Assembly (NCBI GenBank): GCA_031216445.1
Contig: CM062197.1
Span: 377,501-441,500 of the forward strand
Direction: 5' to 3'
Length of the DNA: 64,000 bases
From: Lateolabrax maculatus
Lineage: Eukaryota; Chordata; Actinopteri; Acropomatiformes; Lateolabracidae
The first letter of the stretch is position 1. Each line of letters starts with the position of its first letter. Shown here piece by piece: positions 60,376 through 64,000 of this stretch. The notes under the pieces were generated by a model. It had not been told where the DNA came from. It did no database searches and worked only from the letters and a program-made list of their open reading frames with translations. Position numbers and translations under genes: made by a program.

Positions 60376-61773
60376 AATAGGCAGAAGAAGGACGGAGACA
60401 CAGGTTTGTGTTTCCTGTCTGGACTTTGTAGTTCAGACTGGTCAGAGCCGTAGTCCTCACTCTGACTGATACTGTTAGGCCTCTAGTTTGATGCTCCACT
60501 TCACCACTGAGGTCCATCAGCTTTCACACAAAACAAACCACATTTACCTGAACACACACAAGCCCCTCCTGACAGGAATCTGAGAGAATCCCTGAGCTCA
60601 AAAAGATATAAAGCAAGATATCAAAAAGGCTGCAAATACATCCAAGACGCACTTCAAACGGATTGAAATCTGATTAGTCAAAGCACCTCGGAGGAGGTTT
60701 GAGACACACAGCATAGATGGTACCGGGTCGACAGGCCACCGAACTGAGAGACCCAAAACCACTACAAAGAAACGCAAAATGATTACAAAGAGACACAAAA
60801 CAACCACAAAGATATAGAAGATTCTGTCTCTTTGAGCCCCTCGTCGTCGGTGACAGCAGTGTTTCCTGGCAGCTGGACAGATCATTTGGTCCCCAGTCGA
60901 CACAAGCCATCAGAAAGTCCTTCATGGCCAAATGAATATTTTTAGGGGTGGCTGACTGTAAACGATACACTCTAAGAGACGTGAACAGAACTCACTATCA
61001 AGATCAAGGCTACAAAATGCCCACAATGCATCACTCTCACTCTGTGGGACTATCTGCATTCATAAAGAATATCTGCAGTTGTGTAACTGTCCCACTTTGT
61101 CATGTGTCTTTTCCTGAAAACATATTAGCATGATCTTGTCGTGAAAGTGGGAACAAAATAATCTCAACTCAAGGTTCACTTCGCAGCTTCCTTAGCGAAC
61201 ACATATTTCTGTTTGAAAACAAGTGTGTCTATGTTGTTTCGGTCATTTAGTGTCTGAACGTGACCCCGACTGACGCTGTGAGTCTGCACCTGATGACTTC
61301 TGTTTATGAAGCACAGACTCACTGTGTGTTGTGATTCTACAAACGGTGCCTGAAGGAACATACCACTGTTTTTCAGGTTTTAGCTCATTCAACATGACAT
61401 GTTCTTTGCATTAACGTCCATTGTTTTCTGAGGCCACAGTGGTGAGCTCCCCATAGTTACAGAGCCAGGCTAGTTGTTTCCCCGTTTCCACTCTTTATGC
61501 TAAGCTAAGCTAACTGGCTGCTGGCTGCAGCTTCACCTTTACAAACTAATTTTCCAAATTCCATTTTGACTGAATTCATCCAAACCAAACAACCACTAAA
61601 GAATGCTTTGGAAGATAAACAGCATTTATGTAAAGTATGTGTGATTGTTGGTTAAACTGCTCAATTACCATTTAGTTTTGGTTTTATTTATGTTTGTCTG
61701 GTTCTGATGCCTTCAAATATTTTCTGTAAGTTTTTAAATGTCTTTTATATTGTTACAGCATGCAGATCATTTC
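60376..61773 (+). other. nipal4: nipal4 3' UTR
   Basis: No further coding sequence. It contains MITE fragment copy C at 61455-61540 and ends near the polyadenylation signal at 61774. Confidence 0.55.
61455..61540. repeat. Fish MITE fragment, copy C
   Basis: GAGCCAGGCTAGTTGTTTCC, CACTCTTTATGCTAAGCTAA and CTGGCTGCTGGCTGCAGCTT. Confidence 0.75.
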
Positions 61774-61779
61774 AATAAA
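61774..61779 (+). terminator. nipal4: nipal4 polyadenylation signal candidate (AATAAA)
   Basis: AATAAA in TTCAATAAAGACTTCTGACC, about 1.4 kb past the stop codon, followed by a change to AT-rich sequence. Confidence 0.6.
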
Positions 61780-61969
61780 GACTTCTGACCAGGATCCCAA
61801 TTCATCTCATTATGTCGCTGTTTATTCTATTGTTTTGGTATTTTTTAATGATAAATATCTCTGTTACTATGTTTCCCTTTAAACGGTTTATTCAGTCCAA
61901 AAAGATAAAGATAGATATTCAATTTACAATTCGTTAAGACTTGAGCCTTTAAAGTCCATTTTAAGTCAC

Positions 61970-62310
61970 AGATACAAGATACAGCAAGAACACTTTTAAA
62001 ACAAAGTGCTTTACAGGAAGAAGACAAGAAAGAGCGAAATATGAGACGGAGACGACAGCATATAAAAACAAGTTACTGCAAATGTACGAAACCACAAAAT
62101 ATATCTCATGGAAATATGTTGGATTTTGTTTTACGGCGTTCACTGATTCATCCTCTGGAGGATGTTTCAGAGTCGAGGAGCAGCAGCAGCAAAGACCAGC
62201 GGCTGCTCCCAGAGGTCAGAGGTCAACAGCTCTTTAACTGCAGAGGGTCAGAAGTTCCACTCTGATCAGAAGACCTTCAGGATGAACTGTAATAACTTCA
62301 CTGATCCTCT
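61970..62310. repeat. Interspersed repeat (AAAGTGCTTTACA / GCAGCAGCAGCAAAGACC type)
   Basis: ACAAAGTGCTTTACAGGAAG, then TTTCAGAGTCGAGGAGCAGC and CAGAAGACCTTCAGGATGAA are parts of a repeat commonly seen between fish genes. The short open frames here are by-products. Confidence 0.55.
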
Positions 62311-64000
62311 GACTGTCCATCAGGTCAACATGTTGATGTGTCCATCAGCCTCAGCTGGATGTAAGAACATTAAACCTCCTAAACAACAGCATGTAGCGTT
62401 TATCTCACAGCCTCGCCGAGCTGCAAGCTCGGCTGCAGACTCTGACTGGTTGACTCTGGGTTCACATTTCAGGTAGTAAAGTGTTATTTCTCCTCCCATC
62501 CTGTTGAACGAGGCGGATCATTACACACCAGGTTCTCTACCTGAGCAGACTAATGATCCAGCAGCAGAGTCAGACTGAGTGTCAGACAGGAAACTCACCT
62601 ATTGCTCACTGCGCAGGAATTAGAGTTGCAAACTAGAGTGACGTCCAGCAGCAATGAAGCCGGAGCTGATAAAACTGCAGGACCCTGAACGCCACGTTAT
62701 ATAAACGGTATATAAACACTCAGCAAATCACAATCTGACATGATGTGATGGGAGAGAGTCCAGAAACAGATTTACAGTGGCTCAACATGTCTGTGAGGCA
62801 GCAAGGGCCGAGTCAGGAGCAGAAACTCTGCTTTCACTTCCAAGTTAGATCTAAACGAGTCGGCCTCATTCACTGTTTCTCGTGGAGGGCTCAAAGTCCA
62901 TCCACCTTCCTGAGAGGAAACGCTCAGAATCTGAGAAAAGAAAACTTGACAAATGGCAGAAAGTCCCTCCTCCCATCTGGGACAGGAAGCAGACCTGATC
63001 CAGACCACCTGAGAGGTCTGGGCGCATCATAACGGAGCAGCAGATCAGAAATAAGCTGCAGTACAAAAAGGAAGCCAGTGTCGAGATCTGAGAACTGGAC
63101 TGATGTGGTATCTCCTGGTCTTTATCAGGACATTGGCAGCAGTGATCAGAGACCTGTAAAGACCTGTTACAGTCCAGCCCTTTGATCTTTGAAAAATGCT
63201 TTACTAACAAGGGAATTGGGATGCACCCCAGGAATGGAATCCAGCCGTTCTCATGTCTGCTGCTGTGCTGTAGATGTCCACTGGGTGTCACTGTGGTACA
63301 GGACATGTGACGGGACAGCTGGGTGGTGTTGAACATAATCACAGGGCATGTAGAAAACACACACACACACACACACACAGGTCTGACAGCAGCTTTGAAC
63401 CCGTTTGTCTGGTCTTTATCTCCTGCTGTGCGTCTTTCTACCGATGATTCACCTCATCGGTGACCTGGTAACTCAGCAGGCAGTTCTTTTAGTGGCCGAC
63501 AGAAACTGTTGGTGAGTTCGGTGTCGAAGCTCTGAGGTTAAAATCACAAGAGCTGCACATCTCTAATAATTACAGATACGTTTATCAAAGAAAATCACAC
63601 CAGTAAAAATTTAATCAAAGACGAACATGTCAGAGGTTAAAGTATAGGAATTAAATGTAGTATATATAAAATAAATGATATCACTGTGGTAGGCAGCTGG
63701 GCAGTAATGATGGAATAATAAAGTAATACATTGTCCTTTATTAGTTGTTTATATTCTGGATTGTTACCCTGGAGTCTGTAAAGTAACTCAAGTTATCAGG
63801 TAAATGTAGTGGAGTATAAAGTACAATATGTACTCTGAGATGTGGTGGAGGAGAAGGAGAAAGTTTAAAAAAGTGCAGTTGAGTAAATGTGCTGAGTTTC
63901 CACCTGTGGTGAGTATTTCAGATGGTTGAAACGTCTGATAAGCTTTTAAAGGCCTTCGTCTGTTAACTTCAGCAGCTGTTCTCAGTCTGAATCACTGAAA
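62311..64000. other. Intergenic end of window, no gene recognised
   Basis: A 170-codon reverse frame at 62866-63378 starts in a (CA)n run (63357-63380) and has no recognisable domain; it may be a decayed transposon. 63650-63910 is AGTAACT/GTAGTGGAGTATAAAGTA dispersed repeat. Confidence 0.45.

Noticed and set aside
62866..63378. 170-codon frame (-) near the right end
   Set aside because: Starts in a CA repeat and lacks a recognisable domain; possible transposon relic but unsupported as a gene.

Overview
The window is nuclear DNA of a ray-finned fish, probably a spiny-rayed (percomorph) teleost. The genes are intron-rich with GT/AG junctions, the predicted proteins match vertebrate families, and the non-coding DNA is packed with CA/TG, CTGT and CTC simple repeats plus short dispersed repeats of kinds common in teleosts. 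I found no rRNA, tRNA, CRISPR array or bacterial-type operon. Gene models were assembled by hand by matching splice sites and reading phase, so coordinates are exact readings of the sequence while gene names rest on remembered family similarity.

Layout, left to right: first coding exon of camk2a (-, 333-394; rest outside the window); sra1 (-, 4571-6966, five exons, 241 aa); apbb3/FE65L2 (+, 8887-20253, twelve coding exons plus a likely 6-nt microexon, about 476 aa); cystm1 (+, 24485-25463, four exons, 128 aa); a TIM/HAVCR-family receptor (-, 26244-27593, 3' end unresolved); a large inverted duplication (arms 30714-32189 and 33368-34843) whose loop carries a small spliced gene of unknown function (-, 32365-33188); an RNF26-like membrane RING ubiquitin ligase (-, 35697-36959, one coding exon); preproinsulin (+, 48486-48912); and nipal4 (+, 50648-60375, ten exons, 423 aa). 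The last 3.6 kb shows only repeats.

The genes do not form one pathway. camk2a, sra1, apbb3, cystm1, the TIM gene and nipal4 have human counterparts on chromosome 5q31-q33 (from memory), so most of the window is a compacted conserved block into which rnf26 and ins, whose human counterparts lie on chromosome 11, are placed.

The most striking structures are: (1) the 1,476-bp inverted duplication, colinear without any indel, with signs of a template-switch origin and a gene in its loop; (2) a second inverted repeat (40018-40802 and 49735-50510) that brackets insulin; (3) a 1.37-kb CA/CACT array ending only 32 bp before the insulin TATA box; (4) a 6-nt apbb3 microexon that parallels the two-residue neuronal miniexon of FE65; and (5) two TTAA-flanked miniature transposons in apbb3 introns.
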